Shown: piece after piece, positions 10,751 to 19,125 of the stretch
How the letters are laid out: each line of letters begins with the position of its first letter
How positions within the stretch are numbered: the first letter of the stretch is position 1
Assembly: GCF_042663885.1 (NCBI RefSeq)
Contig: NZ_JBHSXV010000001.1
Strand: one strand, 5' to 3'
Length of the DNA stretch: 64,000 nucleotides
Source of the DNA: Aquipuribacter hungaricus
GTDB taxonomy: Bacteria; Actinomycetota; Actinomycetes; Actinomycetales; JBBAYJ01
The notes under the pieces: model-generated
What the model saw: the letters and a program-made list of their open reading frames with translations, nothing else
Databases searched by the model: none
What the model was told of the DNA's origin: nothing
Translations under genes and position numbers: made by a program

Positions 10751-12154
10751 ATGGAGCTCGTCCCGCACCGGCGGCAGTTCGTCATCTCCAGGTCGCGCGT
10801 CGACCTCGGCGAGGACTGGACGTGCCTGGAGCTGCCGGACGGCTTCGTGCTGTCCCACCAGCAGGACCTGCGGGTGACGCGCCGGCCGGACGGCGGGCTG
10901 GTCCTCGGGACGGCCCTGCCCGGCGCCTCGACGGCCGACGTCACCGGGCTGGCCGGCCGGTTCGCCACGGTGTCCTGGCCGTGGGTCGGCACGGACGCCT
11001 CGGCGCTGCTGTCCGTCTACCACGCGTCCGGGCCCGACGGTCCGCTCGTGAGCTCGAGCCCCGCGCTGCTGGGCCGGCTCCTGCCCGCCCCGGGCGCCCC
11101 CGGGCCGGACCGCCGGATGTGGTGGGGCGGCATGAACTGGTTCCCCGGGCCGGGGTCTCCCCTGCCGCAGGTCCGCAAGCTGCTGCCCGGACAGCGGCTG
11201 CGCCTGCCCGACCTGACGGTCGAGGACTCGCGCGGGCCCATGGCGTCTTTGGGGCCCGACGAGCAGGCGCGCTCGGTCCTGGCCGACGAGCTCACCGCGA
11301 CCGTGCGCGCGGCGTCCGAGGGGGCGGCCACGACCTGTGTCGCGCTCACCGCCGGGCTGGACTCCCGCACCGTCCTCGCGGCCGTCCTGGCCGCCGGGAT
11401 GCGCGTCGAGACGGTCACCCAGGTCGTGCGCAACCCCGCCGACGTGCGCGTCGCCGCGGACATCAGCCGGTACCTCGGGGTCCGCCACCACGTCGTCGAG
11501 CCGTCACCCCACCAGGAGGACCGGGTCCGTGCCTGGCGGGAGCACACCCTCCACGCCTACGACGACGCCGACAACAGGCTGCTCCTCCCCCGCGACCAGT
11601 ACCGCTTCTTCCACCGCGGCACGGTCCTGCTGCGGGGCAACGCCTTCGAGTTCGGCCGACGCTTCCTCGCCCCGAGGTTCCGCGGCCTGGACCCGGACGA
11701 CCTGACGGGCACGGCGCTGTGGCGGCGCTTCGAGGGCAGCGCCCCGCCGCACGCGCCGAGCGTCGCGGCCCTCGACGAGTGGGTCGCGACCAGGCGGCAC
11801 CGGCGCGACGGGCTCGACCTCGTCGACGGCTTCTACGACGACCACCGCCTCGGCGGGTGGCTCGCCTCCCTCGAGCACGGGCTGGAGCTCCTGCCCGGCG
11901 TCTCGGTGGTCCCCGCCAACTCCGCGCGCGCCAAGGCGGCGCTCCTGGCGCCCACGCACGAGGAGCGCACCGCGGGCACCGTCCAGCGCGACGTCGTCCA
12001 CGACCTGGCCCCGGAGCTGGAGCGGTTCCCCGTCAACCCGCCGCCCACCGGCGTCCGGCGCCACGTCCGCACGGTGCGCGTCCGTGCCGGCCGCGCGACC
12101 CGGGCGCTCCGGCAGCTGGCGGGCGGACGGGGGCCCGGGACCGCCCCGCGGTGA
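10751..12154 (+). CDS. Asparagine-synthase-related protein with degenerate motifs
   Basis: A 467-residue protein that resembles asparagine synthetase B folded as an N-terminal amidohydrolase remnant plus an ATP-pyrophosphatase domain. The N-terminus lacks the Cys2 nucleophile; MNWFPGPGSPLPQVRKLLPGQRLRL (about 131-155) matches the domain junction of the family. The ATP motif SGG-x-DS is altered to TAGLDSRT (about 200). Related proteins occur in surface-glycan and natural-product loci, where they amidate or adenylate other substrates. It is not the housekeeping enzyme. GGAGG 7 nt before the ATG fixes the start. It diverges from the secreted NlpC/P60 gene, so a shared envelope role is possible but only an inference. 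Confidence 0.65.
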   Translation: MELVPHRRQFVISRSRVDLGEDWTCLELPDGFVLSHQQDLRVTRRPDGGLVLGTALPGASTADVTGLAGRFATVSWPWVGTDASALLSVYHASGPDGPLVSSSPALLGRLLPAPGAPGPDRRMWWGGMNWFPGPGSPLPQVRKLLPGQRLRLPDLTVEDSRGPMASLGPDEQARSVLADELTATVRAASEGAATTCVALTAGLDSRTVLAAVLAAGMRVETVTQVVRNPADVRVAADISRYLGVRHHVVEPSPHQEDRVRAWREHTLHAYDDADNRLLLPRDQYRFFHRGTVLLRGNAFEFGRRFLAPRFRGLDPDDLTGTALWRRFEGSAPPHAPSVAALDEWVATRRHRRDGLDLVDGFYDDHRLGGWLASLEHGLELLPGVSVVPANSARAKAALLAPTHEERTAGTVQRDVVHDLAPELERFPVNPPPTGVRRHVRTVRVRAGRATRALRQLAGGRGPGTAPR

Positions 12155-12190
12155 GCCGTCCTCCGGCTGCGGGACCGGACCCGTGCGACC

Positions 12191-13636
12191 TCAGTCCGTG
12201 CCGAACTCCATGGCCGCCCGGTCCAGCAGCTCGTCGTCCCCGGAGGACTTCCCCCGGGAGGCGATCGCCTCGGCGCCGCCCTCGGCCATGGTGCCGATGA
12301 GCTTCGTCGTCGCCTGGCCCGCGCTGGCCGCCACCGCGCTCCCCCCGCCCAGCACGCCGAGGCTCGCGTACTGCTCGAGCTTGGCGCGGGAGTCGGCGAT
12401 GTCGAGGTTGCGCATCGTCAGCTGGCCGATCCGGTCGACGGGGCCGAAGGCGGAGTCGCCGGTCCGCTCCATCGAGAGCTTGTCGGGGTGGTAGCTGAAG
12501 GCCGGTCCGGCCGTGTCGAGGATGGAGTAGTCCTCGCCCCGGCGCAGCCGCAATGTCACCTCGCCGGTGACGGCCGCACCGACCCAGCGCTGCAGCGACT
12601 CGCGGAGCATGAGCCCCTGCGGGTCCAGCCAGCGACCCTCGTACAGCAGGCGCCCGAGCCGCCGGCCCTCGTTGTGGTAGCTGGCGACGGTGTCCTCGTT
12701 GTGGATCGCCGCGACCAGCCGCTCGTAGGCCGCGTGCAGCAGCGCCATGCCCGGCGCCTCGTAGATGCCGCGGCTCTTGGCCTCGATGATGCGGTTCTCG
12801 ATCTGGTCGGACATGCCGAGCCCGTGGCGGCCGCCGACGGCGTTGGCCGCCAGGACCAGGTCGACCGGGGAGGCGAAGGTCTGCCCGTCGATGCTCACCG
12901 GGCGGCCCTGCTCGAAGCCGATGGTCACGTCCTCGGGGGCGATCTCGACCGAGGCGTCCCAGTGCCGGACGCCCATGATCGGGTCGACCACCTCGACGCC
13001 GGTGTCCAGGTGCTCCAGGGACTTGGCCTCGTGGGTGGCGCCCCAGATGTTGGCGTCGGTCGAGTACGCCTTCTCCGTGCTGTCGCGGTAGGGCAGGTCG
13101 TGGGCGACCAGCCACTCCGACATCTCCTTGCGCCCGCCGAGCTCGGCGACGAAGGCGGCGTCCAGCCACGGCTTGTAGATCCGCAGCGACGGGTTGGCCA
13201 GCAGGCCGTAGCGGTAGAACCGCTCGATGTCGTTGCCCTTGAAGGTCGACCCGTCGCCCCAGATCTGGACGTCGTCCTCGAGCATCGCCCGCACCAGCAG
13301 CGTCCCGGTGACCGCGCGCCCCAGCGGCGTCGTGTTGAAGTACGTGCGCCCGCCGGAGCGGATGTGGAACGCGCCGCAGGTCAGCGCGGCCAGGCCCTCC
13401 TCCACCAGCGCCTCGCGGCAGTCGACCAGGCGGGTGACCTCGGCGCCGTAGGCCGTGGCCCGGCCCGGGACCGAGGCGATGTCCGGCTCGTCGTACTGGC
13501 CGAGGTCGGCGGTGTAGGTGCAGGGGACGGCGCCCTTGTCGCGCATCCAGGCCACCGCCACCGAGGTGTCCAGCCCGCCCGAGAAGGCGATCCCGACACG
13601 TTCACCGACAGGCAGGGAGCTCAGCACCTTGGACAT
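12191..13636 (-). CDS. argG: Argininosuccinate synthase
   Basis: A 481-residue ArgG joining citrulline and aspartate with ATP in arginine synthesis. The ATP motif IAFSGGLDTSVA is at about residues 16-27, and further family blocks are YTADLGQYDEPD, STFKGNDIERFYRYG, EKAYSTDANIWGATHEAKSLE and GRHGLGMSDQIENRIIEAKSRG. It is of the longer type also found in E. coli. I chose MSKVLSS; an ATG 15 nt upstream would lie inside a palindrome that looks like the operator. No other arg genes are nearby, so it is controlled on its own, plausibly by ArgR through that palindrome. Confidence 0.96.
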   Translation of the reverse strand: MSKVLSSLPVGERVGIAFSGGLDTSVAVAWMRDKGAVPCTYTADLGQYDEPDIASVPGRATAYGAEVTRLVDCREALVEEGLAALTCGAFHIRSGGRTYFNTTPLGRAVTGTLLVRAMLEDDVQIWGDGSTFKGNDIERFYRYGLLANPSLRIYKPWLDAAFVAELGGRKEMSEWLVAHDLPYRDSTEKAYSTDANIWGATHEAKSLEHLDTGVEVVDPIMGVRHWDASVEIAPEDVTIGFEQGRPVSIDGQTFASPVDLVLAANAVGGRHGLGMSDQIENRIIEAKSRGIYEAPGMALLHAAYERLVAAIHNEDTVASYHNEGRRLGRLLYEGRWLDPQGLMLRESLQRWVGAAVTGEVTLRLRRGEDYSILDTAGPAFSYHPDKLSMERTGDSAFGPVDRIGQLTMRNLDIADSRAKLEQYASLGVLGGGSAVAASAGQATTKLIGTMAEGGAEAIASRGKSSGDDELLDRAAMEFGTD

Positions 13637-13646
13637 GGCAGGAGTA

Positions 13647-13670
13647 TGCATGACCCTGAATGGTCATGCA
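13647..13670. promoter_or_regulatory. Operator-like palindrome in front of argG
   Basis: TGCATGACC (13647-13655), a 6-nt spacer (CTGAAT), then GGTCATGCA (13662-13670): a perfect 9-bp inverted repeat. The outer TGCAT/ATGCA half-sites resemble the half-sites of actinobacterial ARG boxes bound by ArgR. It starts 10 nt upstream of the chosen argG ATG and lies immediately past the stop codon of the WYL regulator gene. Confidence 0.55.
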
Positions 13671-13674
13671 AAAG

Positions 13675-14646
13675 TCACCGCTCCCCCGCCGGGGCCAGCC
13701 GTGCGGCGACGACACCGCACGCCTCGCGGAGCTCGGCGGGCTCCACGTCGGCCAGCGGGGCGTCGAAGGTGGCGAACAGGCCCGCCAGGCCGACCCACGA
13801 CCAGGCGCCCATGGTGAGCCGGCTGCTCGCGGCGCCCAGCGGGACGACCACCGCGCCGCCGGGGACGAAGCGGGTGATGGTCTCGGCCGGGTGGGCGACG
13901 GTGGCCGTCCCCCGGCACGGCCAGTGGTCCGCGGTGTCGCCGCGGTCCAGGTGCGACATGACGACGTGCGCGGCGTCCGTGCCCTCCGGCAGCGGGCGCG
14001 CGGCGAACCGGGGGCCGTCCGGGGTCCGCGGCCGCACCCGGTCCAGGCGCACCGTCCGCCAGGTGCCGGCCCCCGGGTCGTGGCCCAGCAGGTACCAGCG
14101 GCCCGCCCAGACCACGAGGTGGTGGGGCTCGACGAGCCGGGCCGGGCCGGGTTCTGTCCCCTCGTAGTCGTAGCGCAGGGTGCGCCGGTCCCGCAGCGCC
14201 GAGGACACCGCGAGCAGGACGGCGTGGGGCACGCTCGGGGCGGCGAGCTCCCACGGGTTCCACACCGAGGCGACCTGCATGTCGCCCACCAGGTGGCGCG
14301 AGCGGCTGGGCATGACCTCCAGCACCGTGGCCAGCGCCCGGCCGGCCGCCTCCTGCAGCCCGTCCACGGTCCGCGGGGCGAGCTGGAGGGCGACGGCGAC
14401 CGCGGTGGCCTGCTCGTCGTCCAGCAGCAGGGGCGGCAGCGTCCCGCCGCCGCTGCCGAGGGCGTAGTGGCCGCCCGCTCCCCTGCTGACCTCGACCGCG
14501 TAGCCCAGGTCGCGCAGGGTGCCGACGTCCCGGCGGACCGTCCGCACGCTGACGCCGAGCTCGGCGGCCAGCCCCGGCCCGGTCCACCTGCCCTGCTGGC
14601 GCAGCAGCGAGAGCAGGCGCAGCGTCCGGGCCGACGTGCTGGTCAT
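13675..14646 (-). CDS. WYL-domain (YafY-type) transcriptional regulator
   Basis: A 323-residue regulator. The N-terminal HTH (about 4-60: TLRLLSLLRQQGRWTG ... LGVSVRTVRRDVGTLRDLGY) is followed by a WYL-type ligand domain in which the name-giving motif reads GRWYLLGHD (about 185-193). Such proteins usually respond to small molecules or nucleic acids. It reads towards argG and its stop lies only 5 nt from the argG palindrome. A VOC-family gene lies 12 nt downstream of its start codon on the same strand but is transcribed before it, so the two may share one transcript. Confidence 0.88.
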   Translation of the reverse strand: MTSTSARTLRLLSLLRQQGRWTGPGLAAELGVSVRTVRRDVGTLRDLGYAVEVSRGAGGHYALGSGGGTLPPLLLDDEQATAVAVALQLAPRTVDGLQEAAGRALATVLEVMPSRSRHLVGDMQVASVWNPWELAAPSVPHAVLLAVSSALRDRRTLRYDYEGTEPGPARLVEPHHLVVWAGRWYLLGHDPGAGTWRTVRLDRVRPRTPDGPRFAARPLPEGTDAAHVVMSHLDRGDTADHWPCRGTATVAHPAETITRFVPGGAVVVPLGAASSRLTMGAWSWVGLAGLFATFDAPLADVEPAELREACGVVAARLAPAGER

Positions 14647-14658
14647 GTCCGGAGCGTC

Positions 14659-15075
14659 TCAGCCGTCACCGACGGGCGCGTGGCAGACGGCCTCGAGGTT
14701 GATCCCGAGCGGGTCGGTGACGAAGCCGCCGTAGTAGTCGTCGTGGTACTCCGGCCACACCGCCGGGGCCGACCGCTCGACCGCGCCGGCGGCGAGCGCC
14801 GCCCGGTGGAAGGTGCGCACCTCCTCGCGGGAGCCCACCGTGAAGGCCAGGTGCATGTTCGTCCCGACGGTGCCGTCGTCGACGAGCCAGAAGAACGGCT
14901 TGACGCCCGCCCAGCCGAAGCCCGTCATCGCGGGCATGGCGGGGTTGGCGGGGATCCGGAGCATCGTCGTGATGCCGACCGAGCCCAGGACGGGCTCGTA
15001 GAAGGCGACGGCGTCGGCGAGGTCGGGTACGGCGAGGTTGAGGTGGTCGATCTGCGAGCCGGAGCGGTCGGTCAT
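14659..15075 (-). CDS. VOC (glyoxalase/bleomycin-resistance) family protein
   Basis: A 138-residue single-domain VOC protein. It begins IDHLNLAVPDLADAVAFYEPVLGSVG, with the first metal-site His at residue 9, and ends VTDPLGINLEAVCHAP, with the metal Glu in LEAV. The middle NMHLAFTVGSREEVRTFHRAALAAGA is typical of small dioxygenase-like proteins of unknown substrate. GAGAGG precedes the ATG. The WYL regulator follows 12 nt after its stop, so the pair may be cotranscribed. Confidence 0.86.
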   Translation of the reverse strand: MTDRSGSQIDHLNLAVPDLADAVAFYEPVLGSVGITTMLRIPANPAMPAMTGFGWAGVKPFFWLVDDGTVGTNMHLAFTVGSREEVRTFHRAALAAGAVERSAPAVWPEYHDDYYGGFVTDPLGINLEAVCHAPVGDG

Positions 15076-15161
15076 GGCGGTGCCTCTCGTCGGGGTGGGT
15101 CCCCAGGGCACCAGCAGGAGCGGCCACCGGGTGTCCGCTCCGCGGGCTCAGGTCCCGGGGC

Positions 15162-15611
15162 TCACGCGGTGCCGCGGGTGCGCCGCAGCCACCACAGCCC
15201 GACGAAGGGCAGCACGAGCGGGACCAGGAGGTAGCCGAGGCCGTAGTCCGACCACACGGTGGGGTCGGGGAAGTCCTGCGGTCGCAGCAGGCTGTAGGTC
15301 CCGACCAGGAGGACGCCGGCGGCCTCGGTGCCGACGGCCAGCCACGCCAGCCGGCGTGCCCACGGCCGGTCGACGGCGAGGCCGACGGTGGCCAGCACGT
15401 AGACCACGGCCGCGAGCGCCGACAGGCCGTACGCCAGCGGGGCCTCGTCCCCCTTGGCGAGCAGCTGGTACCCGGCCCGGCTCGTCGCCGCCACGGCGAA
15501 GGTGGCGTACAGCGCGACGAGCACCTTGCCGGCGCCGGCCCGGGTCGACCGGGTCGGCCGCCCTGCCCCGTCCTGCCCCGCGCTGCCCCGCGACCCGCCG
15601 TCCCCGGCCAT
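15162..15611 (-). CDS. Small integral membrane protein, four predicted helices
   Basis: 149 residues. After a charged, glycine-rich N-terminal tail (1-28) there are four hydrophobic segments at about 30-50, 57-79, 88-108 and 123-143, ending in a basic tail (WWLRRTRGTA). Conserved-looking features are DRPWARRLAW between helices 2 and 3 and YGLGYLLVPLVLPFVGLWWLRR at the end. I do not recognise a functional family. It diverges from the flavin-oxidoreductase-like gene with only 29 nt between the starts. Confidence 0.7.
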   Translation of the reverse strand: MAGDGGSRGSAGQDGAGRPTRSTRAGAGKVLVALYATFAVAATSRAGYQLLAKGDEAPLAYGLSALAAVVYVLATVGLAVDRPWARRLAWLAVGTEAAGVLLVGTYSLLRPQDFPDPTVWSDYGLGYLLVPLVLPFVGLWWLRRTRGTA

Positions 15612-15628
15612 CAGACCCTCCCCGCGCC

Positions 15629-15634
15629 TACGCT
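15629..15634 (+). promoter_or_regulatory. -10 box of a leaderless promoter (TACGCT)
   Basis: TACGCT ends 6 nt before the ATG at 15641. Confidence 0.55.
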
Positions 15635-15640
15635 CGCGGC

Positions 15641-16033
15641 ATGACGGACGCCGCTCCCACCTCGGTCGCCGACCTGGCCGGCTCCGAGTACGTCCTGCTC
15701 ACCACCTACACCGGCGACGGCACGCCCAAGCCGACGCCGGTGTGGGCCGCCCTGGACGGGGACGCCCTGGTGCTCACCACCACCGACTGGACGTGGAAGG
15801 TGCGCCGCGTCCGCGCCCAGCCCCGGGTGACGCTGGCCGCCTGCGACGTCCGCGGCCACCCGCGCAGCGCCCCCGTCGAGGGCGTCGCCGTCGTGGTCGG
15901 CGCCGAGCACATGCCCCGCGTCGACGCCGCCCTGCGCCGCAAGTACGGCTGGAAGCTGCGCGTCACCGAGCTGGTGACGGGCCTGCGCCGCTCCCGCGTG
16001 ACGCGCGTGGGCATCGTCGTCCGGGACACCTGA
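15641..16033 (+). CDS. PPOX-class F420/flavin-dependent oxidoreductase family protein
   Basis: A 130-residue split-barrel protein. The N-terminus (SVADLAGSEYVLLTTYTGDGTPKPTPVWAALDGDALVLTTTDWTWKVRRVRAQPRVTLAACD) follows the PPOX pattern: first strand, then a T-x-D-G-x-P-x-x-TPVW motif, then a K-x-R-x-x-x-P-x-V helix-strand motif that binds cofactor phosphates. Close relatives use F420 or flavin to reduce unknown substrates. The F420 pathway gene fbiC lies in the same window. The start is fixed by the leaderless -10 box. Confidence 0.85.
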   Translation: MTDAAPTSVADLAGSEYVLLTTYTGDGTPKPTPVWAALDGDALVLTTTDWTWKVRRVRAQPRVTLAACDVRGHPRSAPVEGVAVVVGAEHMPRVDAALRRKYGWKLRVTELVTGLRRSRVTRVGIVVRDT

Positions 16034-16055
16034 GCCCGCCCGGAGGCGGTGCGTC

Positions 16056-16442
16056 CTACGCACCGGGGCCACCGACCTGCACGCCGCCCTCCCAGACGTC
16101 CCACAGCCGGACGACCATGGCCGCCACGGTGAAGGCGCCGACCGCCACCACGGCGCTGGACCACCGGTCGCGCTCGACCAGGGCCCAGCCGAGCGCGGCG
16201 GGCAGGACGAGCACCACCGTGGCCAGGTAGGAGACGAACAGCACGGTCGACCCGGCCGGACCCGGGCCCGCGACCATCCCGACGACGGCGACCAGCGCCT
16301 GCACGAGCAGCAGGGCCTCCACGGCCGCGCCGGTGAGCAGCATCGCCGGTCCCGGGGGACGGCCCCGTCGGGCGGCCACCAGGCCCCAGACCATGAGCAC
16401 GCTGGCGGCCCCGGCGAGCACCGCCACGACCGCGTCCACCAC
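16056..16442 (-). CDS. Small integral membrane protein, four predicted helices
   Basis: 128 residues with hydrophobic segments at about 3-23, 33-59, 65-86 and 93-113; starts with GTG. Charged loops are short (AARRGRPPG, ERDRW). No motif points to a function. It is convergent with the preceding gene and diverges from the kinase gene at 16511. Confidence 0.68.
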   Translation of the reverse strand: MVDAVVAVLAGAASVLMVWGLVAARRGRPPGPAMLLTGAAVEALLLVQALVAVVGMVAGPGPAGSTVLFVSYLATVVLVLPAALGWALVERDRWSSAVVAVGAFTVAAMVVRLWDVWEGGVQVGGPGA

Positions 16443-16498
16443 GCCGCACAGGATGTCACCCCGGGCCGGTCGCGCCGGACCCGCCCGCCGCGACCTCC

Positions 16499-16504
16499 TA
16501 CCCT
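16499..16504 (+). promoter_or_regulatory. -10 box of a leaderless promoter (TACCCT)
   Basis: TACCCT ends 6 nt before the ATG at 16511. Confidence 0.55.
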
Positions 16505-16510
16505 CCGGGC

Positions 16511-17128
16511 ATGGACCAGGCGCCCGGCGACGACGTCGACCTCGTGCCGGCCGTCCACGACCGCGTGGTCGCGCTGCTGGCGGTGCGCCGCCCGGTGCTC
16601 GTCTGCCTGGACGGTCGCAGCGGGTCCGGCAAGACGACCCTGGCGCGGCGGCTCGTCCGGCGGCTGCGGGACGGCGGCGCGACGGTGACCGTGCTCCACC
16701 TGGACTCCGTCTACCCCGGCTGGGACGGCCTCGCGGCGGCCGTCCGGCTGGTCGGGGAGGAGCTGCTCCCGGCCCTGCGCGAGGGGCGCGAGCCCGCCTA
16801 CCCGGCGTGGAGCTGGGTGCGCGACCGGCCCGGCCCGGACGTCACGGTGCGCCAGGCCGACGTCGTGCTCGTCGAGGGCGTGGGCAGCGGCAGCCGGGCC
16901 GGCCGCCGGGCCGCCGACCTGCTCGTCTGGCTCGAGGCCCCCGCGGCGGTGCGCCACGGCCGCGCCATGGCCCGCGACGGCGACTCCTACCGGCCGCACT
17001 GGGAGCGATGGGCGGCCCAGGAGGAGGCCTACGTCCGGGCCGAGCGCCCGGCGGCCGCGGCGGACCTGGTGCTGGCCACCGCGCCGGGCGCCGTGCTGTC
17101 CGCGGGGGGCCCTAGCCTCGACGCGTGA
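16511..17128 (+). CDS. Uridine-kinase-like P-loop kinase
   Basis: A 205-residue P-loop protein. Walker A is DGRSGSGKTTLARRL (about 36-50), followed by HLDSVYPGWDGL (the D-x-x-Y position of nucleoside kinases, about 66-77) and VVLVEGVGSGSR (Walker-B region, about 116-127). Length and layout resemble the uridine kinase/AAA-like family of actinobacteria; the real substrate is unknown. The stop overlaps the GTG of the Eis-like gene (GTGA). Confidence 0.78.
   Translation: MDQAPGDDVDLVPAVHDRVVALLAVRRPVLVCLDGRSGSGKTTLARRLVRRLRDGGATVTVLHLDSVYPGWDGLAAAVRLVGEELLPALREGREPAYPAWSWVRDRPGPDVTVRQADVVLVEGVGSGSRAGRRAADLLVWLEAPAAVRHGRAMARDGDSYRPHWERWAAQEEAYVRAERPAAAADLVLATAPGAVLSAGGPSLDA
17113..17118 (+). promoter_or_regulatory. 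-10 box of a leaderless promoter (TAGCCT) inside the kinase gene
   Basis: TAGCCT ends 6 nt before the GTG at 17125. It lies in the last codons of the kinase gene, so the Eis-like gene may have its own promoter as well as readthrough. Confidence 0.45.
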
Positions 17129-18429
17129 CCGGCGACGTCCTGCCCATCAGCTCCCCCGACCTCGACGACACCGCCGACGTGGTGGCCTGGCGGACGCTGT
17201 TCGTCACCGTGTTCGCCATGCCGGCCACCTCTGCCGAGGAGACCGAGGCGGCGCTGCCCGCCTACCGGGACCAGCGGCTCACCGGGGTCAAGGAGGACGG
17301 CCGCTGGGTGGCGACCTTCCGCTCGTGGGCGGGCGACAGCGCCGTCCCCGGTCCCGCCCTCACCGGCATGCCGACCGCCGGCGGGGACGACGACGGGAGC
17401 CGGACGGTCTCCACCGAGCTCGTCAGCAGCGTGAGCGTGTCCCCCAGCCACCGCCGCCGGGGCCTGCTCACCCGGATGATGCGCGACTGCCTGGACGACG
17501 CCGCGTCGCGCGGGGTCGCGGTCGCCAGCCTGTTCGCGAGCGAGGCCGCCATCTACGGCCGCTTCGGCTACGGCCTGGCCACCACCGTCCACGACCTCGC
17601 GGTCGACACCCGGGCGGCGCAGCGCTGGCACGCCGGGGCGCCCGCGGACCCGGGGCGGGTCCGGCCCTCCGACGACGACGAGATCGCCGAGGTCGGTCCT
17701 GCGCTGTTCGAGGCCGCCCGCAGGACGATGCCCGGCGCGGTCGGCCGCAGCCCGATCGCCTGGCTGCGCCAGCTCGAGCGCGTGCCGCCGTCCAAGGGGC
17801 CCGACGGTCCCCGGTTCCGCGCGGTCCACGTCGGCCCGGACGGCACCGTCGACGGCTGGGTCCGGCTGCGGACCGAGTCGTCGTGGCAGGACGGCGCGCC
17901 CCGCTACACCGCGACCGTCGACGACCTCACCGGCGCGACGCCCGCCGTGGTCGCCGCGCTGTGGCGCTACGCCCTCGGGCTCGACCTGGTGACGACCCTC
18001 AAGGCGGAGCACCGCGGCGCCGGAGAGCTGCTCGGCCACCTGCCGGTCGACACCCGCGCCGTGCGGGTCAGCGCCGAGGCCGACGGGCACTGGTGGCGCG
18101 TCCTCGACGTCCCGGCCGCCCTCCGCTCCCGCTCGTGGTCCCGCGCGGGGCGCGTGGTCCTGGAGGTCGTCGACCCGGGCGGCCCCGCGCAGGGACGGTG
18201 GTCCCTCGACGTCGACGAGCAGGGCCGCGCGGAGGTCACCCCGACCGACGCCGCCGCCGACGTCACCCTGCCTGTCCACACGCTGCCGGCCGTCCTCACG
18301 GGGGTCTGGGACCTGGCTCCCCTGCTCGCCGCGGGCCGGCTCGACGAGCACTCCCCCGGTGCCGTCCGGCGGCTGCACGACCTCGCCCGGGTCGCCCCCG
18401 TCGCGCTCTCGGCGGTCCAGGGCTTCTAG
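17125..18429 (+). CDS. eis: Eis-like GNAT N-acetyltransferase
   Basis: A 434-residue protein of the Eis class, which acetylates amines such as aminoglycosides or protein lysines. Three expected parts are seen: an N-terminal GNAT domain with acetyl-CoA motif VSVSPSHRRRGLLTRMM (about 98-114) and SLFASEAAIYGRFGYGLAT (about 135-153); a second degenerate GNAT domain in the middle; and a C-terminal SCP2-like domain. It ends in a phenylalanine (SAVQGF), matching the free C-terminal carboxylate that acts as the base in Eis. It overlaps the kinase gene by 4 nt and has a leaderless -10 box inside that gene. Confidence 0.88.
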   Translation: MTGDVLPISSPDLDDTADVVAWRTLFVTVFAMPATSAEETEAALPAYRDQRLTGVKEDGRWVATFRSWAGDSAVPGPALTGMPTAGGDDDGSRTVSTELVSSVSVSPSHRRRGLLTRMMRDCLDDAASRGVAVASLFASEAAIYGRFGYGLATTVHDLAVDTRAAQRWHAGAPADPGRVRPSDDDEIAEVGPALFEAARRTMPGAVGRSPIAWLRQLERVPPSKGPDGPRFRAVHVGPDGTVDGWVRLRTESSWQDGAPRYTATVDDLTGATPAVVAALWRYALGLDLVTTLKAEHRGAGELLGHLPVDTRAVRVSAEADGHWWRVLDVPAALRSRSWSRAGRVVLEVVDPGGPAQGRWSLDVDEQGRAEVTPTDAAADVTLPVHTLPAVLTGVWDLAPLLAAGRLDEHSPGAVRRLHDLARVAPVALSAVQGF

Positions 18430-18475
18430 CGGCACGGGCGTGCCCGGCGGGGCCCCGGGCTGCCAGGCTGCGCCC

Positions 18476-19066
18476 ATGCGCGCACAGCGGGACGACCGCA
18501 CCGACCCCTCCGGACGACGGCGCACCGGTCCCCCCGGTCCCGTCGCGGCCCTCGGGCTGCTCGTCGCGCTCCTGCTCGCGGTGGTCGTCGTGCTGCGCCG
18601 GCTCGGAGTGGTCCCGCCCGCCGGCGGCCAGCCCTCGCCGCCGGCGGCCCCGGCGCCGACCACGCCCGCAGCCCGACCCCAGCCGTCGCCGCAGCCGTCG
18701 CCCCGGCCGCAGACGCAGCCCGCGCCGTCCGCGCCGCCTACGAGCGCGACCGTCGCCGAGCCGGTCGCCGTGCCCGTCGCCGAACCGGTCGCCGAGCCGG
18801 TCCCCGAGCCGGTCGCCGTGCCCGTCGCCGAGCCGGTCGCCGAGCCCGACGCCCCCTCCCCCGCCGGGCTCGACGAGCTCGTCCGCGTGTCGGGCCTGGG
18901 CCGCCGCAGCGCCGAGGCGCTCGTCGCCGCCGGCATCACCGACCTCACCGGGCTGGCCGGCAGCAGCACCGCCGCCGTGGCCGACGCGCTCGACGCCGCC
19001 GGGGTGGCCCGGTCCGCGACCCTGGCCACGTGGCCCCGCCAGGCCCAGCGCCTGCTGGAGGCCTGA
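18476..19066 (+). CDS. Membrane-anchored protein with Pro-rich repeats and a C-terminal helix-hairpin-helix domain
   Basis: 196 residues. A basic N-terminus (1-22) precedes one transmembrane helix (about 24-42, VAALGLLVALLLAVVVVLRRLGV). A Pro/Ala/Glu linker follows (about 45-125), ending in repeated PVAEPVAEP units. The C-terminal 65 residues (LDELVRVSGLGRRSAEALVAAGITDLTGLAG) form a helix-hairpin-helix-like domain, as in DUF4332/HhH proteins that often bind DNA or act as partners of it. The topology would put this domain on either side of the membrane depending on orientation. Function unknown. Confidence 0.72.
   Translation: MRAQRDDRTDPSGRRRTGPPGPVAALGLLVALLLAVVVVLRRLGVVPPAGGQPSPPAAPAPTTPAARPQPSPQPSPRPQTQPAPSAPPTSATVAEPVAVPVAEPVAEPVPEPVAVPVAEPVAEPDAPSPAGLDELVRVSGLGRRSAEALVAAGITDLTGLAGSSTAAVADALDAAGVARSATLATWPRQAQRLLEA
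18751..18850. repeat. Imperfect tandem repeat coding for PVAEPVAEP units
   Basis: Variants of GTCGCCGAGCCG and GTCGCCGTGCCC alternate over about 100 nt in the linker of the HhH protein. Confidence 0.7.
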
Positions 19067-19125
19067 GGTCCGGCACCCGGTCGCCACGTCCCGCGCCTGT
19101 AACAACCGCCTGCCAAGGTGGGGGC

